From assembly GCA_003993805.1 (NCBI GenBank), contig RSEF01000004.1, positions 8,621,390-8,685,389 on the forward strand: a stretch of DNA of 64,000 nucleotides, written 5' to 3'. This stretch comes from Himantopus leucocephalus (taxonomy: Eukaryota > Chordata > Aves > Charadriiformes > Recurvirostridae). The position numbers and the translations under genes were made by a program. Position 1 is the stretch's first letter. Each line of letters begins with the position of its first letter. Under the pieces are notes generated by a model. The model saw nothing but the letters and a program-made list of their open reading frames with translations. It did no database searches and was not told the DNA's origin. Positions 51,928 to 64,000 of the stretch are shown here, piece by piece.

Positions 51928-52759
51928 TCCAGAAGCGGTACCACTGAGAATAATCCAAGAAAGCTTCCAGGGTCAAAACATGTATCCTGAAATTGCCTTT
52001 CCAATTGCTAGATAGAAGTTTTACTCTAAATATAAGAAGTTATTCCATATACTGAAATAAAGGCATTTTTGACTGGTACGCTTTGCTTTTTTTCAATCTC
52101 TGTTATTGTAAACACACAAGATGCTATGTGATAAATGCTGCAGTGAACATTGTTGCAATACTATGGTTTTATTTCAAATATTTGAAATATCAATTTTTTT
52201 CTCCAAGTTGTTTTAAGAAAAAGCATTATGTTTTATTTGAATAAAGTCAGAAATATCCCGTTTGCATCACTATTTTCACAGCTTATACTATCAGGGTGAT
52301 AATGAATAAGTTTTTAGCTGTTATTTACAGTAGAACACATGAAATATTCAAAATTACTAAAGTGAGTCGAGCTACAGGCTACTAACGCATTCTTAAATGG
52401 ATGCCTGAAATACCTATTTGTAAATGGGAAAAATTTTACAAATTGAAGTGCTGTATTCTATCACTGATACCATCCTTTGCTCCTACAGAGCGACATCTCT
52501 GCAATTGTCCTTTCAGATAATCAGAGTGTATAACTGTCTTTCAGAATTCACCACTTGTGTAATTTCAGTAAAGCAAAACATAAAGCCATTAGCCTTCCCT
52601 TGTTCCTTAAATCTTTCCAGCTTATTTTCATATTCAGTGCAGCCATTCTTTGGGGCTATTAAGATTACTTACTCATCTTTCTTCACGGAGCAAAACGTAC
52701 GATAAAAATTACAGCAGTAATGCAGCATACGTTAGTTTGCATAAAGGCATAATGCAGTC

Positions 52760-53560
52760 CTGGGAAGGAGAATGGAGGGACTGCAGCTGAAGTGTGCGGC
52801 AGGTCTCTCCCTCCCCAAGCAAGCTGTGCCCCCGGGCGCAGGCGACCTGCCCGCACTCAGCCCTGCAGCTGCCCTGGACCCAGCCTGGCCCCGACCGACA
52901 GCCACGGGATCTGTGCTCGGAAATCACAATGAGCGCGCAGCTCTAAGTCAAGGTCCAGTTTTGTGAGGTTCAGGCGTCTGTCACCAGGGGCCCGGCTTTA
53001 TAAATCACAGACCCGTGACCTCGGGCTGCATTCCCGACAAACAGTTACTGAGGTGAGTGAGAAAATAGCTGAGCTCAAGCCATGCAGTAAGTACAACGCG
53101 AGACTGAAGTGAGGTTGTTTATTTAGTAACCCAAGGAGTTGAGAGAAAGGTGCTAATGCAAAAACCATAAAGCACCAAGGGGAAATAGTAAAGAAGTCAG
53201 CAAAAATGAGGACTGGGCAGTCCCAGCGAGCCACGAGGGCCAGCTCTTCCTCCCGGGACTGCCGGCTGCGCAGCCCCCACAGCCCACCCAGTGCCTCTGC
53301 CAGCAGCACTGAGCGTACCCACGCTTCGCTTAACAGTAACTTAGTCCCAGCCATTGACTGTATAAAACCCAAAATAACATTATGGCATACTTATAAATAG
53401 CATAACCCTGCGCCTGAGCCCCCGCATCTTTGGAAAGATGTGCAAGCAGAAGTATCCCAAAGAGCTGAGAAATAAAAGGGGCTGGGGAGGGAAGGCCGAA
53501 GGCACAGCGAATGCCACTTCTGCAACGCCCTGAGGGCATTCAGCGCCTGCTTCTATCTCC
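52760..53560. other. GC- and CpG-enriched island within the AT-rich upstream intron
   Basis: Two blocks (about 52790-53035 and 53200-53330, with a weaker one near 53400-53560) are distinctly GC-rich and contain clustered CpG, for example CCCCCGGGCGCAGGCGACC and AATGAGCGCGCAGC. TTTATAAATCAC at 52998-53009 is TATA-like. No convincing exon or repeat was recognised. It may be an intronic regulatory element or alternative promoter, or simply a GC-rich unidentified repeat. Confidence 0.35.
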
Positions 53561-56500
53561 TCACCCGCCATGCAGAAGATTAACACTGCTACCATCTCTA
53601 CTTCAGGTTTACTCAAATTTCATGTAAAGCTCAGTTAAATCAGAGGTAAATGTTACTCTCCATGCAAGCCCCACTGAACTTGCAGCCTATGTGTCTGCAA
53701 TACTTTTGCAACTCTGACACCAAGGAGATGATCAGGAAAGGCAACTGCTTGCTCTAGTTGATCCAGGAAAGCATGACGGTGCAGAAGTCCCTTGTAACAC
53801 GCAGTCATGCAAGAATAAATACAAGGCTGTGCGCCTGCCCTCTATTCTCACCGCTCAGGAGAAGCAGATTGCTGTTGGTATCTGAGAACCTTTGAAATAA
53901 ACCAGCAGGAAAAACGTGCGTGTGGAAGGGTAACAACCCAGTGTCAGCAGAGCTGGCGTAAGTCACGTGGGCAACAGGGAGACACCGTGGGCACGGGTAT
54001 CTTCCACACACAGCTACACGTACATGCACGTAGACTTGCAGTCCTCTGTCAGTTACACTCCTGAATACCCATGGCAACTGCCCAGGTTGCTCACCCTGAA
54101 ACCATCGTTACGCATAAATTTTCCTGACGAAAGAATTCAATTTAGTTCTACTCTTTAAGGTATTTCTTAGAGTTTCCTTATTTTCATTGGCATACAGCGT
54201 CTGTGCTTTGCACAAAACAAAATGCACTTCACACATTTTCCAGGCAAAATGTGTAAGTACAAACTCGCAGCATTAATTATGTTCTTTCTCCTACTGTTTT
54301 TAATTAATTTGACCTTTGGTCCTATTTTTGTCAATTCAGGAGGCATATTGCAATCAGAAGAAAGCTACGGTGTAAATATTCTATTCTGCAAGTCACCAAC
54401 TAAATGAGTAAGCAACGGAGGAAAATCTATAGCACGCAATTAGCGTTATCCTTTTCATTGTATTTTTTTTTTTTTACTTCACAGAACTCATTAATAACTT
54501 TTAGGAGGTAAAATTGAAGCGAGGAACCCTCCTACACCTTAGGCGTATTATATTCTACCTTTGCACAAAAGAAATTCTTTTGATGTATGGGAAATCTTAT
54601 TAATAGATTCACCAGAAAACAAGCATGTAAGCTGGCAGAGTCAATTGCAAGAGGTAAAATGAATGTAAATGACAGATGAAAGAAAATTTCCATGCCTCAG
54701 ACCAATATAAACAAAAGTGCTGCAGCAACCACAGCACAGAGACGAAGGGAATTCATCAAACCTGAATTTCAGATTATTTGTCCTGTTCCAAATGCACCCT
54801 CTGTGTTCCTGAGCTATGTTCTTCCTTTACCCAATTAATACTACATTAAGATGCACTCCTGCAGGGGCTTTTTCCTTATGTTGCTGAATTGAAGTTTTTC
54901 AGTGCGCTAAGATATGGGAGGGGGGGAGTGTAGAGAATAGCTTCTTGCTTCTAAATACTGCCATTTGGAAAGCCTGTAATTGCAGCACTTAATAATTTTC
55001 TAAACACTTAAGCCAGAATTAATTATCCCTGCTATTATTGCAGGAGTATGGATCATATATTGGGTATGATGAAGAGAATGTGTGATAGAACATTTTACTG
55101 CACTCAGTGCGTGCAGTGGGTGTGCAAGGCACTTAAACTATTAGAAGCAACAGGTTTCTCTACTTCAATTATATCTCAGTATGATCATCAGATATCTACA
55201 GAATCAGCTTTGCTCATTTCGTGCTTTTTGTTGTTGCCTAATTAAATGCTTTCAGGGCCCTTCTTTACATCAGGGACTAATCGTAATTTTAAAAAGAATT
55301 CTACTTTATTTAAAATCATATTGGTTCTTGCTGAAGAATTAGAGGAAGGTAAACGCTTATTGTTAAGCAGCTTCCATTTCAACAGACTTGGAAATGTATG
55401 TTCATTAGTAGCCAGAAATCAAGCCACATCTTCAACGTTAGCAACCGCCTTTAACGGAGTGAATTCTACAGTCTTCTGCCAGTTTTATATTGTGTTGAGG
55501 AATCAAAAATATCTGTAGCTACCGTTATAGATAATAGCCCGCTGTTTAAACATGCCTTTATGCAGAAGCTGGGTGAATGCAGGAGGGGTGGTGGGAAGGG
55601 GAGGAATGGCTGCATTACTGGTTGTAGTCGATTCAGCAGTAGAAATACTACCTGTAATGTATAAGACACGTAAACATTTTGAGATACCTAACGAAGAGAA
55701 CACATAAACATGGTATTTGCAAGGAGGAAATCAAAGCCACAAGGAGATGAAGCTTCACTTCCAGAACGCTATACTCAGACCTTTGCGCAAAACACAAACT
55801 AAAGTGACTTTGATCTCATTCTAGTGCGTCAAAAACAAAAAAAATAATTTCTTACAAAAAACAACCACCCCCTCTCTGAAAAACCAATGCTTGTCGGAGG
55901 TTCAGTGGAATAATATTAAACTGCTGAGGCAGGCTCATTGTTTGAAAGAAGGCTGGCAGCATTGCTTTAGTTTCAAAGTAGTTTACTGGGAAACCAGAAG
56001 CGAAGCAGCACCCTGAAGCACACCAGCTGACTGCCCACAAGTTCAAAAGATTTGGGCTGTGTTGCCGTAGGTAGCTGAACCACAGACAGGGATATATTTA
56101 CTAGAGAAATGCACTGTCACATCTCAGATGAACACAATCCAAATCAGCGCAGGTTTCAGTCAGTGCCTGTGTAGCAAGGCGGCAAGATACTAAATGCCAT
56201 CACGGGCAGTTGAAACGAAAGGGATTCAGAGCAACCCTTTGTCCCTTTCACCTGCATCTCTAGAATTGCCTTTGAGACTCGGGACATGATACGTTCATTT
56301 ATTTCATAACAGAAATAATGACTGATGGCGAGAGCCTCTGATGAAAGAGATGCGGCAGCTGTGGAAGTCATTTCCCTAGTTGGGAGGAAATCACTTCCTC
56401 TTGCGTTACATGCCCCTGTGCTGCTCACTGTAACCCCCGCCAACAAATTCATTTTCTGTAATTGTTTGCATCCCTACCTCAAAAGGTATACCCCATTTTT

Positions 56501-59500
56501 TTCTCACAGTTAAAGACTATAAATCCACTCTCGGTACAGTCTAATTCCCAACTGACTCCCCAGGGACTCACAGAAGAAAGAGAAGACAAACAACAACTGC
56601 AAGATGACTCTCCAGCTCCAATCCATAATTTGCCCATCACTCTGCAAGTGCATCGCCCTATCAGCATAACTCTGCAAAGTTCCTTATCAGTGATGTACTC
56701 TTATACATCTCCTAGGTAGACATTAAGCATTTTTGCATCCCGTGGGTTTTCCTTTTCAGTAAATCTCCTTCTCCCAGCAATGCAAACGGACAATAACCGT
56801 CACAGACCGGCAACAGATGTTAGAAATTTGAAAAACAGCCTATAGCGTAATAGTACTTTGCACATATATATCATTCTTTACTCGAATGGGCTTTCAGAAG
56901 ATGAATTCAGTTTCAGAATAACAGAATAGAAGAGACAGTTATTAAAACAGTTTACAAATCAACAAACCAAAGCACAAATGGCTATGCTCTCTTAATTCTC
57001 GTGATTGAAGGTTAGGCTAAATCAATGGCAGAATTCAAAAATGACACCAGGAGTCCTGGACAGAAGGGACACTGTTATAGAAGTTGTAATTACATTTTAC
57101 ATTCTCCATCTACCATGTCTCCCCAGAGAAAAAGCTTTTGTCTCTCAAAATATAGCAAAAAGGGGTATTTATATTCCAGTAGACTATCCCAGACTGCCCA
57201 AAACAGGGAATTATGCATGTGCATTTTATAAGAATAATGCACATAAATACAGCATCACTGAAAACCATATCAAAGCCAGACAATACACCACAAACCCAAA
57301 AGAAAGTGGCTCAATAAAAAGTGTTTTCTGACTATTTTGGCCAATACTAGCGGGCATTCACTGAAGTGAGTGCTAATGCAGTCTGTTTCAATGGAGCCAT
57401 ATGGATTAAAAACTGCCATTAGCAACATCATCTAACGCTAAACCTCTGTGAGCAAGTGAGAGAACAATAATGATCTTATCTGCTCTAACAAGACTGAAAA
57501 ACTGGTGACTGCAGAAGACGCATTCTGCCAGATATTCCATCTGTGAGTAACAGACCAGTTCATTAATGGAAATCTTCAAATTAGAGCTGAGAAACCCACG
57601 GCTGAGGACTGCCTTGACAAGCAAAGTTCCTGCTTAAAAGCTCTACAGGTTCATGAGGCTTAAGATTGACTCATTGCAATTATCTGCTATCGCTTTTAAA
57701 CATGTCTTTTTCTTGTTCTGAAGTTGCACTGACAGCAGCGCTCCTGCCAGCGTTTGCCACTCATTCCACGGGAACAGTCTGAGCTTTGGGAGGAGCTCTG
57801 CGCATGGAGCCCGAAATCTGTCACGTCCGACTACTTACCAACAAAATAACGTAGAATTTAAATTAGAAGCATGGGTGTTCCTTTTAGCATTTAAGTCAAT
57901 CTTACAATCTGCTCAGACTTGTAAAATGCTTCAAGGTAGTACCACCATACCGCTGACAGATGCGTTACCTACATAGAGCACACTTGATCCAAAGCTCCCT
58001 GAAGCACTTCTCCCCCAGTCCCACCCCGCTCCAAATAACTGTTGGGTGAAGCGAATAATAAAAGCCCCCATAAAATCCGGATTCATAATCGAAGACATGG
58101 TAATAGTGACCAGTACACAAAACAGGGCTAAATCGTGAGTCCCAACAAGCTATCACTGGCAAAAACACACATCCTCAGAGGAAAGGTGGACATTATTTAA
58201 AATTTTTAGTTTCCGTTCACAAAGGAAACATCAGTAGAGAAGCATTCAATGATTTTCCTATATCAGTCTTGCAATTCAACATCGACACAACTTGTATCAA
58301 AATATCAGAAAAAATAAGTCTACAGAAAATGACCGTAATATTTTTCCCTGAAGACTCTTGAATGCAAGCGCTGGTATAGAGCAGCACTAGACAGCTTCTT
58401 CAGGAATGCTAGCAGAGAAGTTCCATGAAGCTTCATCATATTAAATGAATGCTGAAATGTTTTATTGTTATTCATTTTAGAAACTCAAACAGAACACCAG
58501 AGCTCTGTTCAGCTCCAGGCCCACTCCAAATTTTTTTCATTTCATTTTTCAAATTCCAAAGCCAGGCAGGAAGGGAGCCGCAGTCAGCGGGAGGCCAAAG
58601 GAGAAGCGAGTGGCATGTATCAATAGGACAGCTAGGTAAAAGCCTAATGGGGGATCAAACCGAAAAGCCCACATTTCTAATACCAGCCTAGAGGTAATCA
58701 AACAAAAACACAGGCAAATTGATGCAAATCAAAATGAGCCGAAAGGCATTCTAACACAAGCCAATACATCTGTCTGTAAAGGTTTGATTTTGTTTGAGCT
58801 CACATCTCTTACAAGCACATTGCTCCAGCTCCAGCTGCAAATACTCTCAAATAAGCAACTGGAGTATTAAAACAGAGCGACGCTGAAAGTGGTAACAGCA
58901 AATTTACCTAGAAGTTTAGGTTGAATTATTGCATAGGCACCCACATGTTCTGCTTCATTTTAAACACCAACCTGTGGAAAACCTTCTACTAAAACCTTAT
59001 CCTTCCCCTTCCCTTAGCAACAGGCCAGCCAAGAGTCCTTGCTGCCTCCCAGATAACACTACGGCAGCACAGAACTAATTCACCCCCCAGTGCCTGTAGG
59101 AAGCCGCTGCGGAGTCACGCTGCTGGGTTTGATTTACTCAATAGGCTCTTGAAAACCACATTAGCTCTCACACCAGCATTTTTTCGTTTACACCGTGTTC
59201 TCTTTCGTCTCGCCACCGGCAGCACACGGATTAACCAGTTCTTCAGCCATTTCAAAGCCTTTAAAAAACAAAAATAACCCCCCAAGAGAGCGAAGAGGAA
59301 AAAAACCCCAACCAAAACAAATGTCCAAACACCTCTATATTTTTAAATTTGCTTACAATTTGCTAGTTCTGGGGTAATTTCTGGAAATATTTAGTGATAT
59401 TGTGGTTAAGTCCAAAACAGGCACCAGAATGGATCCAGCTAATTTCCAGACAGCTGAAGACTTCATGCCCACAGATTTTTACTGTTTTGTTCATTCAGAA

Positions 59501-60393
59501 TAATTTTATTATTGTACGGAGTTTGACTTCTAAACTATTTTGAGGATACTCTTGATAATTCCTGTGAAAAAAAGTAATTAATTTGGTTTTCTGATAGTTT
59601 GTGTGACTGAAAAATATTGAAAACCAAATTGATTTTAGACACATTTTCAATCCCAGTTGGCAGAGATCTTGCACCTTAATGCAAACACGCAAATAGATTT
59701 TTCTTTTTTCTCTTTTAAAAGGATCTCTTACCGGGTGAAAGGTCATTTGTGAAAGTTATTTCGCTTTAAATTGCAAAATGCTCAGCTCATTAAAAATAAT
59801 AAAATAAAACTAAAAAGGTCAAATTCAGCTGTTAACGATGGCTGATCATCGCCTCCAGACTGCCCTTCTCCCACGGTCAGAGTGCCGCACCACCCAGACA
59901 GGGACTACGTGCATTCGCCTCCCTGCTTCGGCTTTCTTCAGACAAAGGGATGCCATTGAATTGGAAGACTCCAACAAAAACGCCTGTGACACTTGTTGCT
60001 TGACATGAAGTGTAAGGTAGATTTCCTCTCTAATGAGTCTGTTTTGCAGCTCGGAAATCCCGCACAGAGTCCACAATGCGCTCGCTGCCTTAACTTCCAC
60101 CAGTGCTGTAAGTGCGTGTTTGCAGAAAAAGCTGAAAACCTGATCGATTTGCAGAGGTGAGAGAGGACCAGACAATTAACTTCAGAAATGGAAAGTTGAA
60201 ACAGTCAATGTCTCCTCAGTGGATGTTAGCGTCTGACAAAGGTTCCCACTGAGATACCCGTACCAAAGGCAGAAGGTTCAATTATTGCAACTTATATTTT
60301 AAGTGTAATGATTTGCGTTATCTCAGCTAGCTTAAAACTTAAGTAAAACAATCGATGGCTTTTTCCCATCCATGAAAATAAAGCATTGGACAT

Positions 60394-60459
60394 GTGGGGT
60401 TTTGGGGGGTGGTTGTTTGCTTCTTTGTTTTATTTGTGGGTTGGTTTGTTTGTTTTTAA
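60394..60459. repeat. T/G-rich low-complexity tract
   Basis: About 65 bases composed almost only of T and G on the plus strand (GTGGGGTTTTGGGGGGTGG and TTGGTTTGTTTGTTTTT). A complementary-type A/C-rich tract follows 200 bases on, at about 60654-60690. Confidence 0.8.
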
Positions 60460-60653
60460 TTTAAGTTCACCAGAATGGGCATTCAGGCAAAATCCAATTT
60501 TCCGGCCCTATAAAAGATACGTCTGAAGCCACCGAACAATACTGAGCTTCTGCGTGAAACTGAAGCAACACTCAGGAGCAGAAGAAATCCTGAAAATCTG
60601 GAATTCAAAACATACTTTACCTTGCCTTTATATCATTCCATTTAAATGATTTT

Positions 60654-60690
60654 TAAAAAACCCAAAACAACAAAAAAACCCCAAAACCAC
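60654..60690. repeat. A/C-rich low-complexity tract
   Basis: TAAAAAACCCAAAACAACAA and ACCCCAAAACC make up this stretch. It is the compositional inverse of the T/G tract at 60.4 kb, so the two could pair imperfectly in a transcript. Confidence 0.75.
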
Positions 60691-61113
60691 TCTTTCCCTA
60701 CATTTAATCCGCATTACCATAGTTGTATGGTATTGTTCTGCCATCAGAATAAATCCGAAGCTTGAGCTCAATACTCATGCCCATCCCTCTGAAGTGGGAT
60801 TCCAGCCATTGGCAGCCAAACACAGACCCACTGCTTTGGGTAGTGGTATTTTAGTCATATATAAACCCAGTAAATCCCGACAGACAGATCACGCAAAACC
60901 TTTCAGTGCTGGAACTGTGGCTATGATGTGGCATACATTTGCCACACAACATACTCCCTCACCATTGGGTATTTTGCAAGGAAGATTGATTCTTCTATGC
61001 ACGATAAAAATGCTACGCTGCAGAAGCAGTGTTACCATAGACCAGAAGCCGTGAGGCTGGAGCTCCAGCAGTGCATCAGGAGGGTTCTGAGCCGCTCGTG
61101 GGTCACACAGGAA

Positions 61114-61146
61114 AGCCCAGGTTCCTTTGTTTACAAGACCTGGGCT
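61114..61146. repeat. Inverted repeat, 9-bp arms with 15-bp loop
   Basis: AGCCCAGGT and ACCTGGGCT are perfect reverse complements separated by 15 bases. They could form a short hairpin in RNA from either strand. The stem is too short for a microRNA precursor. Confidence 0.55.
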
Positions 61147-63893
61147 ACACCTGGAGCTATTTTTAAGTTGCTCCATCAAAACCAAGCGTATTCCCCTGCC
61201 TCTCCCAGGAGGAGAAAGGGTGTGAAAGAAGGTGACTGCACACAAAGAATGACTGTAGCAGAAAGAAAAAATACGTCATTCCTAAACGTGTACATATTTA
61301 CCTTTTACCAGTTAGATGATTCTTGGTAAGAAAACAAATGAGATAATAGAAATGGGGGTAGGGCACAACCCAACCTTACTTTATACCTATAAATTGCTTA
61401 AGTTCAAAGAGACATTTATCTTCCCTGATTAGGTGACACAATGGTCCATGTCTATGAATAAAATATATGTCAGACATTCTGTTTCTCTACTGTGTTTATA
61501 CTTTTGACATACCTATACAATTTGTCTGTCAAAAACCACAAAGCTTGAAGCAGACTATATATGCCTGCGCGGATGGAATTATGGTAGGCCTTACAACAGG
61601 TAATGAAAGCACAATACTGAATTGTGGAATAGCATATGGCACTATTATACAAAATCCTGCTTTTAAAAATATCGTATAACGAAATATCTTTCCTTTAAAG
61701 AAGAAAGGAAAGCTTTCAAAGAAGACTGAGAGAAAGAATAAGCTACCTCTTGATACAAAGAGTAGGCAAATCCAAAAAATAACGACTACAAAGTTGCTCC
61801 AAGGAGTTAGCTGCCTCTCCTTTTCGTTCCTCAGTTACACAAAGGCTGCTCACGCCCTGATCCAATCCGAAGATCAATGTAATGACCGGTATATTGGCCA
61901 GCCATACATCTTAATAAATGAATCTTCATTAAGTAATCTCCTAAATACTTGAAGAGCTGGTCTGTCATTTGTAAGTGCTAATGAGAGGTCAGCAGTTAAT
62001 TCCGCAAATAATACTTTGTGACTGAACTGCCACCTCTCTTTTGCATTGATTATTTATTATATACCATGACTCAAATCAGATCATTGCGAACAAACCCCAT
62101 TTCAGACAGTGGATAATTTACCTTAGCACAGCATTAAACATCAGATTCCAAAGTTAGGCGGAATTCTTCACATACTGACCTTTGGCAAAGCACAGGAGCT
62201 ACAAACAGGGGGGAAAGCCAGCTGGTGTGGCATCTCTACTTGGAGAGTAAGAGCATAAAAATAGCACCTTGTGATTTTCAAGAGCTACAGCTAACTCAAT
62301 AAGACAGACAGAGGGATATTTTAGGGACAGGCTGTTAGTTTAAAGTTGCTCAACAAAATGCTTATTATTCATTTGGGTCCATTACTGCAACCACAGGCAT
62401 TATTGTCAGCGTACAGGCATGGCAATGCAATAACAGCCTGCTTTTTTCCTCCTATCCTATTCACATGTACATTCTCATTATTCCCTCAAATCTTACTTTT
62501 TCGCAGTCACTGCCCTAGTCTAATCTACTATACAAAATCCTTGAAATGTTGGAAAAATACATGAAAGCCTACAACATACGAAAAAAGAGAAACGTTTCAG
62601 GGGTATAGCAAGGATTACTTACTTCTCCCTTCTCTCTTCCTCTTCAGGTTTTTTTTTTCAGTAAAAACAAACAAGCAAAATTAGAAAAACCCACAATAAC
62701 ATTCCCAAACATGAAAGTCAATACAGAGAAGCCTTAGACAGCACACAGTTTATGAAACGGGATACCATGGTTATTTAAATAGTGCTTGAATCTCTATCAA
62801 ATCAGCATTCCATTTATTTCTTAAGGCTTGAGGGACAAGTCCACGTAGCGGCCTTCTGGGATATTTAGCCTTTTGACACAGAGGGAGACTCTTTTAAGCT
62901 TCTGAAAAGATTAATTATATTATATAGGCATACAGTGATCAAATTACATGTTTTGGCAGTGAAGTGCATATGAGAGACTGCCCATAGATTGAGTGAGATT
63001 CATCAGGAAAGCATTTCTATATGCGATTTGATTAGCAATCAAGGAAGAGGAGGAAAAAATGGGTGCTGAAAATCACACAGGGAGTGAGCACTGTTACACT
63101 TAATACTTGGAATTACTTATAAATGCTTATTGCAAATTACTTGGAGTCCAGACTTTTCTCTTTTTGTGCTCCGCGCTCAACATCTGCACCAGACACAGCC
63201 CTGTTGCCTCTGCCCAAAACTCAACATTTAAGAATGCAGGGAAGGTACACAGACATACATTTCATCCCCACTATTCATTATTAAGAGGGATCAACTATCA
63301 TTTTCCAGCTTTCAGATCTCTCACTGTTTGGTACATTTCAGGAGTCACCCACAGGTAAAGAAAATCAGCACAGGCAAAGGGCACGAACGAAACAAGCGTA
63401 GCAGATGTAGGTACCAGCCTGGGGAAGAAGGACTGTTGGTGTAACAAGGTTAAGTTTGCAAAAATGCAAGTGTGAAAAAGGCAGCTAAGGGTTTCAGCTT
63501 ACAGAGGTGAAAGAGAAAAGAGAAAGGTTTAGTTAGTGAGAATAAAACTGTAACTAACTAGCCTTGTAGCCCAGTAAGTATGGCATTGCCACTGCTCAGG
63601 ACAAGCCAGAGCTTTGTGCTAAGCGGCAGCGCAGACCCCAGCTGTTCTCAGGCTTTGCCCGGACTTACCTTGGCCGGGGGCTGAGGGGTGCTTGGCTGTG
63701 CTGCTTTGTTTGCTTTGACTGCAACAGCAATTCTCAGAAAGGCGCAATTGTTTCTGTGCTTCTGATATGGGGAAGTAGCTATTGTTTTATATATACACAT
63801 ATAAGTATACAGAACTAATAAATAGCAATCCATGCAGCTATTCTAGGTAAAATGAGCTATCTATGACTGTAGATAAAATGCAGCGTGGAGGAG

Positions 63894-63961
63894 TACAGGC
63901 GTGGGATGACAGTAGGGGCCTTAAAACTACAGGCACAGGATGATACTGGAGGCCCAAGAGC
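63894..63961 (+). repeat. Imperfect 34-bp tandem duplication at the window edge
   Basis: Two copies begin TACAGGC and share GGATGA and GGCC. They match at about 23 of 34 positions (63894-63927 and 63928-63961). The second copy runs directly into CTATAAAACC at 63961-63970. Tandem blocks just before a TATA box are common in retroviral LTR U3 regions, so a truncated LTR is possible, but no LTR end or second landmark is inside the window. Confidence 0.7.
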
Positions 63962-63969
63962 TATAAAAC
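63962..63969 (+). promoter_or_regulatory. TATA-like box, possibly of a truncated LTR
   Basis: TATAAAAC follows the 34-bp tandem duplication and is in turn followed by GC-richer sequence. The arrangement resembles a core promoter, but an isolated TATA motif is frequent by chance in AT-rich DNA and the window ends 31 bases later. Confidence 0.25.
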
Positions 63970-64000
63970 CCCACCTCGTTAGGGTGAACGCACCCCTGGG

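Larger units (their letters stand above)
51928..63893. other. Upstream intron without recognised coding exon
   Basis: Apart from the GC-rich island at 52.8-53.6 kb, the low-complexity tracts at 60.4-60.7 kb and a possible splice donor on the minus strand at 63669, I see only chance frames. The longest is a 133-codon plus frame at 60928-61329, with no recognisable domain. Confidence 0.5.

Noticed and set aside
52998..53372. 124-codon minus-strand frame over the GC-rich island
   Set aside because: Long frames are expected in GC-rich DNA. No family resemblance, and the overlapping plus frame is equally open.
60928..61329. 133-codon plus-strand frame with basic C-terminal half
   Set aside because: No recognisable domain, no convincing splice signals and no match to a known repeat. 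Treated as chance.
1..64000. Search for tRNA, rRNA, snRNA, microRNA precursors, CRISPR-like arrays or gene clusters
   Set aside because: No cloverleaf, U6-type box, long hairpin or regularly spaced repeat was recognised by eye. No new multi-gene system is supported in this window.

Overview
The window looks like bird nuclear DNA. The evidence is several CR1 LINE copies whose 3' ends carry the ATTCTRTG-type tail, a solo LTR with the TGTC...GACA ends common among avian endogenous retroviruses, an AT-rich vertebrate-style intronic background, and scaffold gaps of exactly 100 N. There are no operons, bacterial-type genes, rRNA, tRNA or CRISPR arrays. Nearly every open frame longer than 60 codons is chance or a shadow of a repeat.

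Only one coding segment is convincing: a 199-nt exon on the minus strand (42491-42689), bounded by a good acceptor and donor. It encodes 66 codons of a delta-1 protocadherin cytoplasmic tail, including the CM3 motif RRVTF (a protein phosphatase 1 docking site). The residues around its end ([10 protein letters not shown] followed by a codon starting with A) fit PCDH11X best; PCDH9 is the main alternative. The rest of the window is therefore best read as two very long introns of this gene. Transcription runs from high to low coordinates: the upstream intron is 42690-64000 and the downstream intron is 1-42490. The large ectodomain exon and the final CM2 exon were not recognised here.

Repeats by region. 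1-12.2 kb: AT-rich intron. 12.2-12.8 kb: CR1, plus strand, broken by a 100-N gap. 25.13-25.84 kb: 713-bp solo LTR, same strand as the gene, apparently flanked by CTTT repeats. 29.8-30.03 kb: CR1, plus strand, running into a 100-N gap. 36.9-37.66, 44.05-44.65 and 48.0-48.6 kb: three very old, degraded CR1-like ORF2 remnants, all on the minus strand, recognised from decayed reverse-transcriptase motifs. 47.48-47.72 kb: CR1 3' end, minus strand, running into a 100-N gap that is followed by 37 T. 51.46-51.93 kb: younger CR1, minus strand, with a readable ORF2 C-terminus. 63.89-64.0 kb: a 34-bp tandem duplication followed by a TATA-like box at the window edge, possibly a truncated LTR.

I did not find a new multi-gene biological system. 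The points most worth checking are the protocadherin exon and which paralog it belongs to, the sense-oriented solo LTR, two or three candidate unannotated exons with consensus donors (36.4-36.8 kb and 63.67 kb), and the assembly gaps that all lie in CR1.
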